Positions 36,430 to 46,663 of a stretch of DNA of 64,000 nucleotides are shown piece after piece (position 1 is the stretch's first letter; every line of letters begins with the position of its first letter). Under the pieces are notes generated by a model. The model was not told the DNA's origin and did not search any database. It saw only the letters and a program-made list of their open reading frames with translations. This stretch comes from Coriobacteriia bacterium (GTDB lineage Bacteria > Actinomycetota > Coriobacteriia > Coriobacteriales > Eggerthellaceae), in assembly GCA_030537355.1 (NCBI GenBank), contig JAUNNF010000005.1, positions 79,704 to 143,703 of the forward strand, in the 5' to 3' direction. The position numbers and the translations under genes were made by a program.

Positions 36430-38361
36430 TTATTTATATTGACTCTCGTGTTTTTTGAAAAAATCAAAACGTGGAGGAATTTCTTCTACTTCGTGAACCT
36501 CGCCATTCCAAACTATATTTCTGAAATTATCCCAATTAAAGTCATCGAACTTCATATATTGTAAAACTTTTTCTGCGCCAGACGGCACAATTGGATGCAT
36601 CATTAAGTTTGTTGCATACAAAAGGTAAAAACTATCTGCGAGCACTTGTTTACGAGCGTCACTTGGTTCTCCGCCAACGCGCACATCAATACCTTTACTT
36701 AACTCTTCTTGCGAGACAGCCTTAATTCCATCAGTCCAAATTTTGTTTGCGTCGCGAATAAATGTATCCATCAACTGCATTATTGAATAAAGCTCAACTT
36801 TGTGCATTAAAGCTTCGTATTTATCCATAGTCTCGCTAACTAATTTTTTAACATTTGTACTTGGTTCTAACAATTCAACTTTGCAATCAAAATTATTCTT
36901 AGCCTCATAAAAACAACTTCTAGCGAGTCTGTTGTAAACATTTGTGAGAAGTGCGCCTTCCTTCAAAACTGGATCAGCTACTCTAGGATCGTCCTTCTTT
37001 TCTGCGTCAAATACTTTAGGAGAGAAACCTACAGATTTTTGTGCAAGACCTAATGCCAAAAAATGGGCTCTTAGCTGCTCTGCTGTATAATAATCAAGTA
37101 ATTCATCTGCGCTTGGAGGTTTGATTTCGCTAGAAGAGGATGCTTTGGTTTTCCCAAAAAGTACATGATGATTAGCAATTAAACGTGATTGTTTAATATT
37201 TCCAAGAGCTTCCCAAATTGCAGGCTGAGCAACTCCATAAAAATAAATATTATCTTGTCCGATGAATTGATAAATTTCTGTATCATCACCACACCAATAT
37301 TCTTCCCAATCGGCAATGACGCTAGTAAACGAAATTGGTGCCCATAAACTTTCTGGCCAACACCAAACTGTAAGCTCAGGGTCAAGAGCTTTAGCGCTTA
37401 CACCCCAAGTAGCGTTACCAGTAAGCCTAAACGGTACTAAGGTCTTACCTGTACGGAATCTAATTCCAGCTTCAACTAGTTTTTCTTTAGCCTCGTCTCT
37501 GTCGTAAATATTTTCAAACTCAATTGTGAAACTTTGCTTATTTCCCTCAGCAGGCTTATAACTATGCTTAGGCAAATCCAATTTTTTATAATCTTCATAA
37601 CATTCATTTTTAACAAAAATGATAGGAGGAACCAAAAACTCTGAAATTGTTTGAGGCACGATATCTCTGATGTTCGCGTCCGCTTTCTGTCTTTCAACTT
37701 CACTTTTTAAAAAATCTAAATATTTCGGCAAGTCAAAATACCAATTTTTAACAGTACGCATTTCAGGAGTAGTACTTGTAACACTTGACTTTGGAGCAAT
37801 CAGATCCTCAGGTGCATATTGATGTCCTAAGCTACACTCATCAGCATAAGCTTGCTCACTTTTACATCCTTGAACAGGACAACGTCCCGTAACCTGACGA
37901 CCATTTAAAAACATATCAGCTTGCGTATCATAAAACTGTTTAGAGTCAACACAAGTAAGTACGCCTAAATCTTTTAGCTTTGAAAGGACATCGTCTGTCA
38001 TCTTTTGATGAGCCTCGCCACACTTACCAATACCAGATCCTTCAAAAATGCTTAAATCAACTTCGTATTTTTTTAGAGTTTCTAATTGAGCATCATGATT
38101 CATCTTCACATAGTCTTGAATGGTACCATCAAAACCTTCAAGTTTGCGATAACCCTCATCAATTGGAGAACCATAACAATCAGTACCACTTACAAATTTA
38201 ACATTATCTTTACCAATACGATCTTTTAGAAACCTTGCAAAACAGTCAGCTGGAATAAATACGCCGCCAATATGACCAAAGTGAAGCGCTTTGTTACCAT
38301 AAGGCATTCCAGCTGTTACAACTGCTCTTTTAGGCCACTTAGAAACTTGCAACTCCCTCAC
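36430..38361 (-). CDS. metG: Methionyl-tRNA synthetase, atypical
   Basis: A 643-residue class I synthetase. The N-terminus reads RAVVTAGMPYGNKALHFGHIGG, with HFGHIGG as the HIGH-type motif. A zinc-binding insertion (CPVQGCKSEQAYADEC) lies near residue 165-180, and GQDNIYFYGV plus an anticodon-binding helical domain follow. The KMSKS loop is degenerate: the expected place reads FGKTKASSSSEIKPP near residue 405. There is no C-terminal tRNA-binding (EMAP/Trbp111) domain. It may be the sole MetRS or a paralogue; the window does not show another. The GTG start overlaps the end of rho by 23 bp with AAAGG upstream, so it is the third gene of a tmk-rho-metG run. Confidence 0.85.
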   Translation of the reverse strand: MRELQVSKWPKRAVVTAGMPYGNKALHFGHIGGVFIPADCFARFLKDRIGKDNVKFVSGTDCYGSPIDEGYRKLEGFDGTIQDYVKMNHDAQLETLKKYEVDLSIFEGSGIGKCGEAHQKMTDDVLSKLKDLGVLTCVDSKQFYDTQADMFLNGRQVTGRCPVQGCKSEQAYADECSLGHQYAPEDLIAPKSSVTSTTPEMRTVKNWYFDLPKYLDFLKSEVERQKADANIRDIVPQTISEFLVPPIIFVKNECYEDYKKLDLPKHSYKPAEGNKQSFTIEFENIYDRDEAKEKLVEAGIRFRTGKTLVPFRLTGNATWGVSAKALDPELTVWCWPESLWAPISFTSVIADWEEYWCGDDTEIYQFIGQDNIYFYGVAQPAIWEALGNIKQSRLIANHHVLFGKTKASSSSEIKPPSADELLDYYTAEQLRAHFLALGLAQKSVGFSPKVFDAEKKDDPRVADPVLKEGALLTNVYNRLARSCFYEAKNNFDCKVELLEPSTNVKKLVSETMDKYEALMHKVELYSIMQLMDTFIRDANKIWTDGIKAVSQEELSKGIDVRVGGEPSDARKQVLADSFYLLYATNLMMHPIVPSGAEKVLQYMKFDDFNWDNFRNIVWNGEVHEVEEIPPRFDFFKKHESQYK

Positions 38362-39760
38362 TTGCGCCTTTACTTGCTTTCTTAGCAGTGCGAATTAAGA
38401 ACTCTCTATTGTTTTCAGTTTTCTTCAAACTCTTAATAAGCATGTCCATAGCACGTTCTGTATTATTAAGATTTGCGAGTATTCTTCTAACACCCCAAAT
38501 AAGTGGTGCTTCTTGATTATCAAGCAACAAATCTTCTTTACGAGTACCACTAGTAACAGGATCAATTGCAGGAAATATTCTTCTATCTGCCAAAAACCTA
38601 TCAAGCTTAAGTTCCATATTACCTGTGCCCTTAAATTCTTCAAAAATAACTTCATCCATTTTGGAACCAGTTTCAATAAGAGCAGAAGCCAAAATAGTAA
38701 GCGATCCGCCACCTTCAATATTACGTGCAGCACCTAAGAATCGTTTAGGTGGATACAATGCTGATGAATCTACACCACCAGATAAAACTCTTCCACTTGG
38801 TGGTTGAGCTAAATTGTAAGCTCTAGCTAACCTTGTAATAGAATCAAGAAGAATTACAACATCCTTACCTGATTCTACAAGCCTTTTTGCACGTTCAATA
38901 GTAAGCTCAGCAATTGCTGTATGGTTTTCACAAGGCATATCAAATGTTGAAGATATTACCTCGCCATTAATAGAACGCTCCATATCTGTAACTTCTTCAG
39001 GACGTTCATCAACAAGTAAACACATTAAATGGACTTCTGGATTGTTAGCACTAATGGCAGCAGCAATGTCCTTCAATATTGTTGTTTTACCAGCTTTTGG
39101 AGGAGACACAATCAATCCACGCTGCCCTTTTCCGATAGGAGCTACAAGATCGATTACTCTAGCTGTTGTGCCGTCTTTTCCATGCTCCATAACCAAACGC
39201 TCATCTGGAAAAATTGGTGTCAAATCCTTAAATTTTGGACGCTTACCAAATTCAGCCATAGGAATTTCGTTTACTGATTCGATTTCTGATAAAGCAGCAT
39301 ATTTTTCGCCTTCACGAGGAGGACGAGTCTTTCCTTTGATCTCGTCACCTTTGCGAAGTCCGTTTTTTCTAATCATTGAAACTGAAACATACACATCAAT
39401 TTCAGATGGCATATAATCTTTGCAACGCAAGAAACCATAGCCGTCAGACAAAACATCCAAAACACCTTTAACGTTTTTGAATCCTTCGGCCTCAGCAATT
39501 GCTTTAAATACAACTGCGATAAGTTCTGCTTTTTTTAAGCCATCTGTAATTTCAGCTGGAATTTCAAGCTCATCTGCTTTCTCTAAAAGCTCTGCGTTCG
39601 TTAGACTTTTTAGTGAATTTGGAGATTCGCTAGGCATAGGTTCATTAGTTGCCTTTTCTTCTTTTTTTACTTCTTCTTTTTTCTCTCCAGACACATGACT
39701 TCTACGACGTGTCTTGCGACCATCTTGTTGTTCTTCTTCTGTTTTCTTTTTAGCTGGCAT
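38339..39760 (-). CDS. rho: Transcription termination factor Rho
   Basis: A 473-residue hexameric RNA helicase. The first ~50 residues are a Lys/Glu/Arg-rich extension (KKKTEEEQQDGRKTRRRS) as in many Gram-positive Rho proteins. An LKKAEL SAP-like segment and a cold-shock RNA-binding domain (VLDVLSDGYGFLRCKDYMPSEIDVYVS, written in parts here: YGFLRCKDY near residue 110) follow. The ATPase domain has Walker A PPKAGKTT, the Q- and R-loop regions, and LLDSITRLARAYN. The 92-bp leader between tmk and rho contains two small stem-loops, which could serve autoregulation. AGGA lies before the ATG. Confidence 0.97.
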   Translation of the reverse strand: MPAKKKTEEEQQDGRKTRRRSHVSGEKKEEVKKEEKATNEPMPSESPNSLKSLTNAELLEKADELEIPAEITDGLKKAELIAVVFKAIAEAEGFKNVKGVLDVLSDGYGFLRCKDYMPSEIDVYVSVSMIRKNGLRKGDEIKGKTRPPREGEKYAALSEIESVNEIPMAEFGKRPKFKDLTPIFPDERLVMEHGKDGTTARVIDLVAPIGKGQRGLIVSPPKAGKTTILKDIAAAISANNPEVHLMCLLVDERPEEVTDMERSINGEVISSTFDMPCENHTAIAELTIERAKRLVESGKDVVILLDSITRLARAYNLAQPPSGRVLSGGVDSSALYPPKRFLGAARNIEGGGSLTILASALIETGSKMDEVIFEEFKGTGNMELKLDRFLADRRIFPAIDPVTSGTRKEDLLLDNQEAPLIWGVRRILANLNNTERAMDMLIKSLKKTENNREFLIRTAKKASKGASEGVASF

Positions 39761-39852
39761 AATTAAATCCTAACTTTTCAATTGTGAAAATTTCCTGCCT
39801 CCGAAAGAAGCAGTTGTTGCTTTTTGCAACATGTGTATCATAACTCAAAAAT

Positions 39853-40473
39853 CTAAAAAAGTTCCTTTAATTTTTCTAAAATTAAATTAAAAGTGTCATC
39901 CTTAGAATCTTGAAGTCTTACAAGTTTGAATCTATCTGGTTCAGCTTCAGCAATTTGCTTAAAGCCATCCATAACCTTTTTTTGGAATTCTACTCCAGCA
40001 GATTCAATACGGTCTGCACCGTCTTTTGTAGCCCGTTCTAAGCTTTCGTCTACGCTAGACACCATTAATATTGTCATGTCAGGCACAAGATAATCTGTTG
40101 CAAACATATTAAGTTGCTTAATATCATCAATTTTTAAACCTCTTGCATAGCCTTGATATGCAACAGAAGAATCATAGAATCTATCAGCAAGAACAATGGC
40201 ACCTCTTTCAAGCGCAGGCTTAATAATTTGTTTTGTAATTTGAGCACGTGAAGCTTCGAATAATAGAAGTTCTGCTTGCGAACACATTTCTGCGTTCTCG
40301 TTACCTAAAAGAATATCTCTAATTTTCTCGCCAATAGCTGTTCCGCCTGGTTCTCTTATAAAAACAACCTCATAGCCTCTATCTTCTAAATATGACGTAA
40401 GCCGCTTAATATGTGTTGACTTACCGGCCCCATCACCGCCCTCAAATGTTATGAATTTTCCTTTATTTATCAT
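39853..40473 (-). CDS. tmk: Thymidylate kinase
   Basis: A 206-residue enzyme: P-loop FEGGDGAGKSTH at the start, the DRFYDSSVAYQG signature near residue 95 and REPGGTAIGEKIR near residue 38. It phosphorylates dTMP to dTDP, the step after ThyX. The start MINKGKFITFEGG at 40473 overlaps the topA end by 11 bp. A longer reading from 40524 adds residues inside topA with no ribosome site and is rejected. Confidence 0.96.
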   Translation of the reverse strand: MINKGKFITFEGGDGAGKSTHIKRLTSYLEDRGYEVVFIREPGGTAIGEKIRDILLGNENAEMCSQAELLLFEASRAQITKQIIKPALERGAIVLADRFYDSSVAYQGYARGLKIDDIKQLNMFATDYLVPDMTILMVSSVDESLERATKDGADRIESAGVEFQKKVMDGFKQIAEAEPDRFKLVRLQDSKDDTFNLILEKLKELF

Positions 40474-42847
40474 CTTTATTCTTCTCCGGACAAGAAAAAT
40501 TTGGACACAACTTCCAAGGGCCACGTTGTGTGTTTACGATTACCATAGGTGCACCACAATGTTCACATTCTTCATTTGTTGCTTCAATTTCACCATATTG
40601 AGGAAGCGGATAACCTGTTCCACACTCATCAAAATTTTCACATCTTATAAAACGTTTAAGAGTTTTAGGATTCTTTCTTGCAATTAATTTTCCACCACAG
40701 TTCTTACATGTACCAACAATCACATCTGCTTCTTTATTGGTATCACATTCAGGATTAATGCATAAAATTCTTGGTTTTTGTCTAAATGCAGTAACTTTAA
40801 TTTGTGGCATTCCGCATACTTCACAATTTGTCTTGTTTGCCTCAACCTTGCCTTTTGGAAGAGGATAAGTTACATCGCACTCAGGCCAACCTGAACACCC
40901 GATAAACATAGACTTTGTTTTTGCACTGGCTCTAAGCTGTAAGTCTTTACCGCACTTTGGACAAGGTCCAACATAAGCATCTGCTGCAACAGCATCGCTT
41001 AGAGCCTCTCCAATATCATCCTTATGAGGAAGCAAGTTGTTTAACTCATCTGATAATTTATTACGAGAATCTTCAACAACATTTACTCTAGTATTCTTTC
41101 CCTCTGCAATGTCGTCCATACCATGCTCCAACTCAGCTGTCATCTCAGGGTGCGTGATGTGGGGAGCATATTTTTCCAGAGCATCAATAACCGCAATACC
41201 TAATTGTGATGGTTCAATTGGATCGTTTTGAATATATTTAACATTATAAAGTCTCTCTATTATTGAATGACGAGTCGACTTTGTTCCAAGTCCATGCTTC
41301 TCCATCTGTTGAATTAAACGCCCTTGGCTGTATCTTGCAGGAGGCTCAGTTTCCTTTTCATCGCATTTTGCACCTAGAAAATCAATGACATCTCCAGCTG
41401 CAAGTTCAGGAAGCTGCTCGTCTTTCTTCAAACCATAAGGATATACAGCTCTAAAACCTGGTGTTTGTAAAATGTCGCCTTTTGCAACAAAATTCTCGCC
41501 ATTAACATCCAAAGTAATCTTTGTTCCCTGAACTATTGCAGGTTCAGACAATGTTGCTAAAAAGCGTCTTGCAATTAGGTTGTAGAGTTTCAAATCAGCA
41601 CCTGACAAATCTTTTGCAGGCCCTGTAGGATAAATTGGAGGATGATCTGTTGTCTCCTTTTTACCTCTAGTAGGAACTAAATCTTTGGCCAAAAGCTTCT
41701 GGCAATATTCAGGTTCAATATCAAGTTTTTTAATAGTTTCCTTTAAGTCCAAGCTCTTAGGATAAACTGTATTATCAACACGAGGATATGAGATATAACC
41801 TCCCATGTATAAACTCTCAGCAATACGCATAGTTCTTGCAGGAGTTAAACCTTCACTTGATGCAGCAGCCATAAGACTTGTTGTATTAAAAGGTGTTGGC
41901 GGATTAACTTTGCGAGTCTTTTTGTCAGCGCTTACAACTTTAGCCTTATCCTCGCCTTCTATATTTTTCATAGCAGCATCTGCTTCTGACTTATCTTTAA
42001 ACTTTGCTGTTTTATGTGTTGCCTTAAAATCTCTAAAATCACCTTCAATTACCCAGTACTTTTCTGGTTTAAAGGCGAGACGTTCGCGCTCTTTTTCAAC
42101 TACTAAAGCTAGAGTTGGAGTTTGAACACGTCCAGCAGAACGTACATTTCCATATCCTGCAAATCTAACTAATGTAAGATAGCGAGTTAATACAGCGCCC
42201 CAAATAAGGTCAATATCCTGCCTACTTCCCCCAGCATCAGCTAAGTTTGTATCTAGTTCTACTAAATTATCAAAAGCATTGTCAATCTCTGCTTGTGTAA
42301 AAGCCGAGTATCTAGCACGCGAAACATCTAAATTTTTATTTGCTTCTAAACAACACTTAAGAGCATCTGAACCAATCAACTCTCCCTCGCGGTCAAAATC
42401 TGTAGCGATAACTACACTGTCAGCTTTCTTAGCAAGGTTTTTTAATGATCTTATAATTGCCTTTTCTTTTGGAAGTTTAACTATAGGACCATATACCAAA
42501 TAAGGTAGTGCTTCCATTTTCCAAGACTTGAGATCAATACCGTCTTTCAAATATGGTTTACGCCTATATTTGTATGGAGGCTTATCAAGATCATTTGGAA
42601 CATTGGCATCTACCTTTGTATTATCTTCCGTAAGCCCTCGCCAACCAGTTGTTTTTAAGCATTGAAGTTGTGGTGTAAAATCAGGTTCCATAATGTGGCC
42701 GCGAAGACCAATGGTAACCCAATCCTCGTCATTTACTTGGAACCTATAAACAGGTGTAGTGAAGACTTTGTCAGCTTTGACATTTTTGCCCAAAAGTTTA
42801 GCGATTTTTTGGGCCGCATCGTTCTTCTCAGTAATTACTAGTTTCAA
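40463..42847 (-). CDS. topA: DNA topoisomerase I (type IA)
   Basis: A 794-residue enzyme that relaxes negative supercoils. The Toprim domain is at the N-terminus (KLVITEKNDAAQKIAK, then ATDFDREGELIG near residue 150). The active-site Tyr lies in GGYISYPRVDNTVYP near residue 350. Four Cys4 zinc ribbons close the protein (CPKCGK, CEVCGM, CKNCGG, CEHCGA with their partners). The DFDREGE and YPRVDNTVYP variants are more like archaeal type I enzymes than the usual bacterial DPDREGE and YMRTDS. The start is TTG with GTGAGGA upstream. The leader carries two hairpins (42864-42894). It heads topA-tmk-rho-metG. Confidence 0.93.
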   Translation of the reverse strand: MKLVITEKNDAAQKIAKLLGKNVKADKVFTTPVYRFQVNDEDWVTIGLRGHIMEPDFTPQLQCLKTTGWRGLTEDNTKVDANVPNDLDKPPYKYRRKPYLKDGIDLKSWKMEALPYLVYGPIVKLPKEKAIIRSLKNLAKKADSVVIATDFDREGELIGSDALKCCLEANKNLDVSRARYSAFTQAEIDNAFDNLVELDTNLADAGGSRQDIDLIWGAVLTRYLTLVRFAGYGNVRSAGRVQTPTLALVVEKERERLAFKPEKYWVIEGDFRDFKATHKTAKFKDKSEADAAMKNIEGEDKAKVVSADKKTRKVNPPTPFNTTSLMAAASSEGLTPARTMRIAESLYMGGYISYPRVDNTVYPKSLDLKETIKKLDIEPEYCQKLLAKDLVPTRGKKETTDHPPIYPTGPAKDLSGADLKLYNLIARRFLATLSEPAIVQGTKITLDVNGENFVAKGDILQTPGFRAVYPYGLKKDEQLPELAAGDVIDFLGAKCDEKETEPPARYSQGRLIQQMEKHGLGTKSTRHSIIERLYNVKYIQNDPIEPSQLGIAVIDALEKYAPHITHPEMTAELEHGMDDIAEGKNTRVNVVEDSRNKLSDELNNLLPHKDDIGEALSDAVAADAYVGPCPKCGKDLQLRASAKTKSMFIGCSGWPECDVTYPLPKGKVEANKTNCEVCGMPQIKVTAFRQKPRILCINPECDTNKEADVIVGTCKNCGGKLIARKNPKTLKRFIRCENFDECGTGYPLPQYGEIEATNEECEHCGAPMVIVNTQRGPWKLCPNFSCPEKNKDDK

Positions 42848-42863
42848 TTTTCCTCACTTTCTT

Positions 42864-42894
42864 AGCTAGGCTTTTCTAGCTTAGGGGCATCCCC
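42864..42894 (-). promoter_or_regulatory. Two stem-loops in the topA leader
   Basis: AGCTAG/CTAGCT around a six-base loop (42864-42881) and GGGG/CCCC around a three-base loop (42884-42894). They lie directly upstream of the topA ribosome site. Without T runs they are not clear terminators of the ATP-grasp operon; they may control topA. Confidence 0.5.
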
Positions 42895-42968
42895 CCACTT
42901 TTAAGGCAGCGCATATACTACATTATTTTAATTAATTGTTGACATGAAATTCAAATTTGCTAAAGGAA

Positions 42969-44231
42969 TTAATCTATTGTATATAATTTATCGTATTCTT
43001 CTTCCTCTAAACGACATATTTCTTTACAATCTTTTGTTACTTGTTCAGAATCGTCACTAACAAAAAATATTTTACCGCCTGTTGTTGATAAATCAATAGT
43101 TTTAACAAGATGCATTGGACATTTTTCATCAATATCTTTTAGCATAAAAAACGTAGGCAATTCCTTTGCAGTCCTACAAATAGGAGCATCTAAAATATCA
43201 ATTTCATCTTTAATTATTAATGTTTTTAAATATCCTTTACCAGGAGTAAAATAATCCATTGACATGCGTTTTTTAAATTTTTCAGGATGTAAATATGAAT
43301 CAAGGGATAGATTTGTCTCATGATGTCCAAAAGCCTGATCTAAAAATTTTCTCGGCATATCAGCACCACAAATTCTGCAATTAACTTCAATCAATACAGG
43401 ACCATCTTCGTCTATCATAAATTCACCATGAACAGGACCATATTTTACACCTACTGCTTTTGTTGTTTTAATAGCATAATCCATCATTTCTTTAATTTTA
43501 TTGTTGATTTCATCATGCGTAATAGTTTCATGAAGATCATATATATTTGCTGCACCTGGTATATGTTTTTTTGAATAAATATACATCGACGAAACATAGG
43601 TTTCATTATCTCGTGTAATTGTATTAACTATATATTCTGGTCCGACAATACGTTCTTGAATAATAACCTCTTCATTAACATCGCCTTCTAAATTTTTGCA
43701 TCCTTTAATTTTATTAAAAGCTTCTCTTACTTCACATTCTTTAGAGCACACACAAACATTAAATGAGCTAGCGCCATGCTTTGGCTTTAATACAGCACCC
43801 TTCTTACATTTATTGAAAAAATCTACAGCCTCATCTTCTGAGCTAACCATTTTTCCTTCAATATATCTAAGACCAGCTTCTTTGCATGCTATTTGCATTT
43901 TATGTTTATCAAGAACATAAGGTAGATGGCTTTTTGGATTAAACATTAAACCTAGATCATTAGCAAGTAAAGTTGCCAATTCAACAGATTGCTCACAGCC
44001 AGCTAAAATTAACTTAGGATTCTCTTTTCTTACAAGATTAAGCGTGTCTTCATAATTAGGCAAAGCATTAATTATACGAGGTAAGGGTTTGTCCATATAA
44101 GTATAATTTGATTTTCTTCTTATAATATTGTTATATGTTTCCAAAATAACAGGTTCATAACCCTCTTGTCTAATATCGTAAATATAAGACATGCTTGAAG
44201 AAAGACATTCAACAACAATTATTTTTTCCAT
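42969..44231 (-). CDS. ATP-grasp ligase
   Basis: A 420-residue protein with an N-terminal pre-ATP-grasp Rossmann part (IIVVECLSSSMSYIYDIRQ) and a central ATP-grasp fold. Features include GAVLKPKHGASSFNV near residue 150 (ATP-binding Lys), IIQERIVGPEYIVNTIT near residue 195 and the metal site GPVLIEVNCRICG near residue 270. Similar enzymes join amino acids or make dipeptides, or carboxylate small acids. The substrate is not evident. It lies 12 bp after a sensor-MFS transporter gene, so a ligase-plus-exporter or importer pair for a small amide-bonded molecule is possible (inference). Confidence 0.85.
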   Translation of the reverse strand: MEKIIVVECLSSSMSYIYDIRQEGYEPVILETYNNIIRRKSNYTYMDKPLPRIINALPNYEDTLNLVRKENPKLILAGCEQSVELATLLANDLGLMFNPKSHLPYVLDKHKMQIACKEAGLRYIEGKMVSSEDEAVDFFNKCKKGAVLKPKHGASSFNVCVCSKECEVREAFNKIKGCKNLEGDVNEEVIIQERIVGPEYIVNTITRDNETYVSSMYIYSKKHIPGAANIYDLHETITHDEINNKIKEMMDYAIKTTKAVGVKYGPVHGEFMIDEDGPVLIEVNCRICGADMPRKFLDQAFGHHETNLSLDSYLHPEKFKKRMSMDYFTPGKGYLKTLIIKDEIDILDAPICRTAKELPTFFMLKDIDEKCPMHLVKTIDLSTTGGKIFFVSDDSEQVTKDCKEICRLEEEEYDKLYTID

Positions 44232-44243
44232 AAATGCTCCTAT

Positions 44244-46598
44244 TTACCAATTAGAAATACGCTCGCTAAGGGCAGTGTTTCTTGTAATTAAGAAATATAT
44301 AATAGTAAAAATAAAAAGACATGCACCTAACATAAAACATGCATTATTTCCGGCAACATTTATGAAAACACCTAATATAAGAGGCCTCAACATTGTAGCA
44401 ACACCCTCAACTAAAGAGAAGAATGGTTGCATTGTACTAGGCTCAATACCTGACTTTATGCACTGTCTTGGCCATAATACTTGCCTTTGCGAGGCTAAAC
44501 ATCTATGAATTAGATAAACCAACACAACAGCAATTAAAGACCACCATAAAGTTGAATTTATTGCAAAAATGCAGAAAATAATACTAATTATTATAAGATT
44601 TAAAATTGCTGCAGGCCAAACGTCAAACCTATCATTAAATCTAAAATATGCTTTATTAAATATAAGAGCTATAGTTGCTCCAATTGCAAATAAATTAGAA
44701 ATATCAGTCTGCGAATAATTCATACCACTTACCAATACTGGAAATAACATACTCTTATAACCATTTATCAAGAAAATAAAGATCATAAAAAGAATAGACA
44801 TTATAATTGCTGGTGAGAAAACAAGTTTAATGATATTTTTCAATGGTACTTTCTTCTGACCTTCAGAAATGTTAGATTTAAAAAACTGATTTTTTGGCAA
44901 AACATACATATTTACTAACAACAATAAAATTCCAAGTATTGTAATAAATGAATAAATTGATTGGTTTCCAAATACAGAAGCTAATTGCCCAGCTATAGTA
45001 ACAGACAGTACTGATGTTGCAATATCCGTAAGAGATAATCTTCTAATAATTCCTTCTCTAAACTTTTTATTGGTAATAAATAGTGGATATGTGCTGTTAC
45101 CCACATCTATTAGACTGTATCCTATACCAAAGATCAACTTGACCACACAAAACATAACAAACATGTTATTGACAACATTAAATACTGCAATTGCCATTGT
45201 ACAAATTATCGTAATAGAACCCACAACATAGATCTTTTTTATTGTCAAGAATCTTTTTACAAACCCAAATACAAAAGGCCCAAACAACATACCAACACCA
45301 ACCATCAATGCTGGCAAACCCATTAATACACCATCATTTTCCATACCATATTGAACAAGCATTTCTTTTGCTACAAGAACACAAAGTACACAATCTGCAT
45401 TAAAAATCATATTTTTAATATAATCAATAGAAGCAATTAAGTTTATTTCAGGGAAGAATAGCTTATTCTTTTTATAGTATCTATACCTGAAAAAACTTTT
45501 TCGAGTTTCTAAAATTTCAGTAGTTAGCAAATAAATTACTATTAACACCAAAAGCAATAATACAATCAATCTGAAATAAATATTTCCGATTTGTGAATTT
45601 AAACTTTGTACGTAACTACCTATCATAATACATCCAACAACTTCGTTTTGCGAATTATAAATTGGAGCATATGCATAGATATATTTATCGGTAACGTCCC
45701 TATCTTCTCCTGAAACCGCCTCTTTATTAAGTACTTTTTGTTGAGCCTCAGGAGTAAAATGTTTATCGTCTTCCCCAACAACAACTAACTCTCTACTATC
45801 TGCCAAAACACGAAAACCTTGCTCCTGTTTATCATAATATAAAACCTGATAAATATAATCAATATCGTATTTCGCAGACGCAATACATAATAAATCTAAA
45901 TCTTTACAGATATTTTTAAAGTTATTAATAGTTTTTTCATATGATTTAAATCCAGATAAATCTTCATTCCAGTTTTTGTTTTGAAACATATCTCCTATTT
46001 CATGTGATGTTTCAGAAAAATATAACGATTGAGACTGCACTTGGTTATAGATATCATTCTTCTCTTTATGATACATCTCAGCACAAACATATAAAGTTGT
46101 TAACATAACAGATATAAAAATAACAACTCCAATAATTACACGGAAAAATTTCTTTAAATCTTTTTTGTACGCCCTAATAAAATATCTAATTGTTAAAACA
46201 ATAGCTAAAATAATTAAATAAGCTAAACACAACCAAAAAGAAATAATGTAAATATATGTTGGAATACTATAAGTAATTTCGTCAAGCACAAGCAAACTAT
46301 CTTGTTTGTAGTAATAAAAAATTGCTTGATTTTTATCGGTATTGCAAATGGTAAACGATGAATTATTATAATTAAGGTCAAAAGAATTTATTTCGCTACT
46401 GTCTATTTCATATACATTTTGTGTTGTTTTATCTACAAGTTCTAAACGGGTTTTGTTGTCGTTGTTCTCTTGAACAATATATGATAAATTAGACCCAACA
46501 CCATTTAAACTTTTTATATAGTTTACAAAATCCACATGCGAATAAAATGTTTGCGTCCCCTTGTTATTAATTATGTAATTATTTGTAAGGTTCTTCAT
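44244..46598 (-). CDS. C-terminal part of a membrane sensor-MFS hybrid (frameshifted from 46664..47260)
   Basis: The 784-residue reading starts inside a protein. The first ~95 residues look like the end of an extracytoplasmic beta-rich region. A membrane helix near residue 110, another near 150, and a Cache-like extracellular region (~170-345, with NEVVGCIMIGSYVQ at its end) follow. After a helix near 350, about twelve helices form an MFS transporter (~400-780; GKLs of MFS partly recognisable). The frame stays open upstream of this ATG for another 24 codons, up to the A7 tract at 46669-46675 where it meets the preceding frame. One extra A would fuse both into a single protein of about 1,005 residues. 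No ribosome site precedes the internal ATG. Confidence 0.8.
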   Translation of the reverse strand: MKNLTNNYIINNKGTQTFYSHVDFVNYIKSLNGVGSNLSYIVQENNDNKTRLELVDKTTQNVYEIDSSEINSFDLNYNNSSFTICNTDKNQAIFYYYKQDSLLVLDEITYSIPTYIYIISFWLCLAYLIILAIVLTIRYFIRAYKKDLKKFFRVIIGVVIFISVMLTTLYVCAEMYHKEKNDIYNQVQSQSLYFSETSHEIGDMFQNKNWNEDLSGFKSYEKTINNFKNICKDLDLLCIASAKYDIDYIYQVLYYDKQEQGFRVLADSRELVVVGEDDKHFTPEAQQKVLNKEAVSGEDRDVTDKYIYAYAPIYNSQNEVVGCIMIGSYVQSLNSQIGNIYFRLIVLLLLVLIVIYLLTTEILETRKSFFRYRYYKKNKLFFPEINLIASIDYIKNMIFNADCVLCVLVAKEMLVQYGMENDGVLMGLPALMVGVGMLFGPFVFGFVKRFLTIKKIYVVGSITIICTMAIAVFNVVNNMFVMFCVVKLIFGIGYSLIDVGNSTYPLFITNKKFREGIIRRLSLTDIATSVLSVTIAGQLASVFGNQSIYSFITILGILLLLVNMYVLPKNQFFKSNISEGQKKVPLKNIIKLVFSPAIIMSILFMIFIFLINGYKSMLFPVLVSGMNYSQTDISNLFAIGATIALIFNKAYFRFNDRFDVWPAAILNLIIISIIFCIFAINSTLWWSLIAVVLVYLIHRCLASQRQVLWPRQCIKSGIEPSTMQPFFSLVEGVATMLRPLILGVFINVAGNNACFMLGACLFIFTIIYFLITRNTALSERISNW

Positions 46599-46663
46599 AA
46601 TGCAGCTATCCTCTTTTGCTTGATAATTTATAGCTACAATAAGATCATTTGGCTCAAAAGTCC

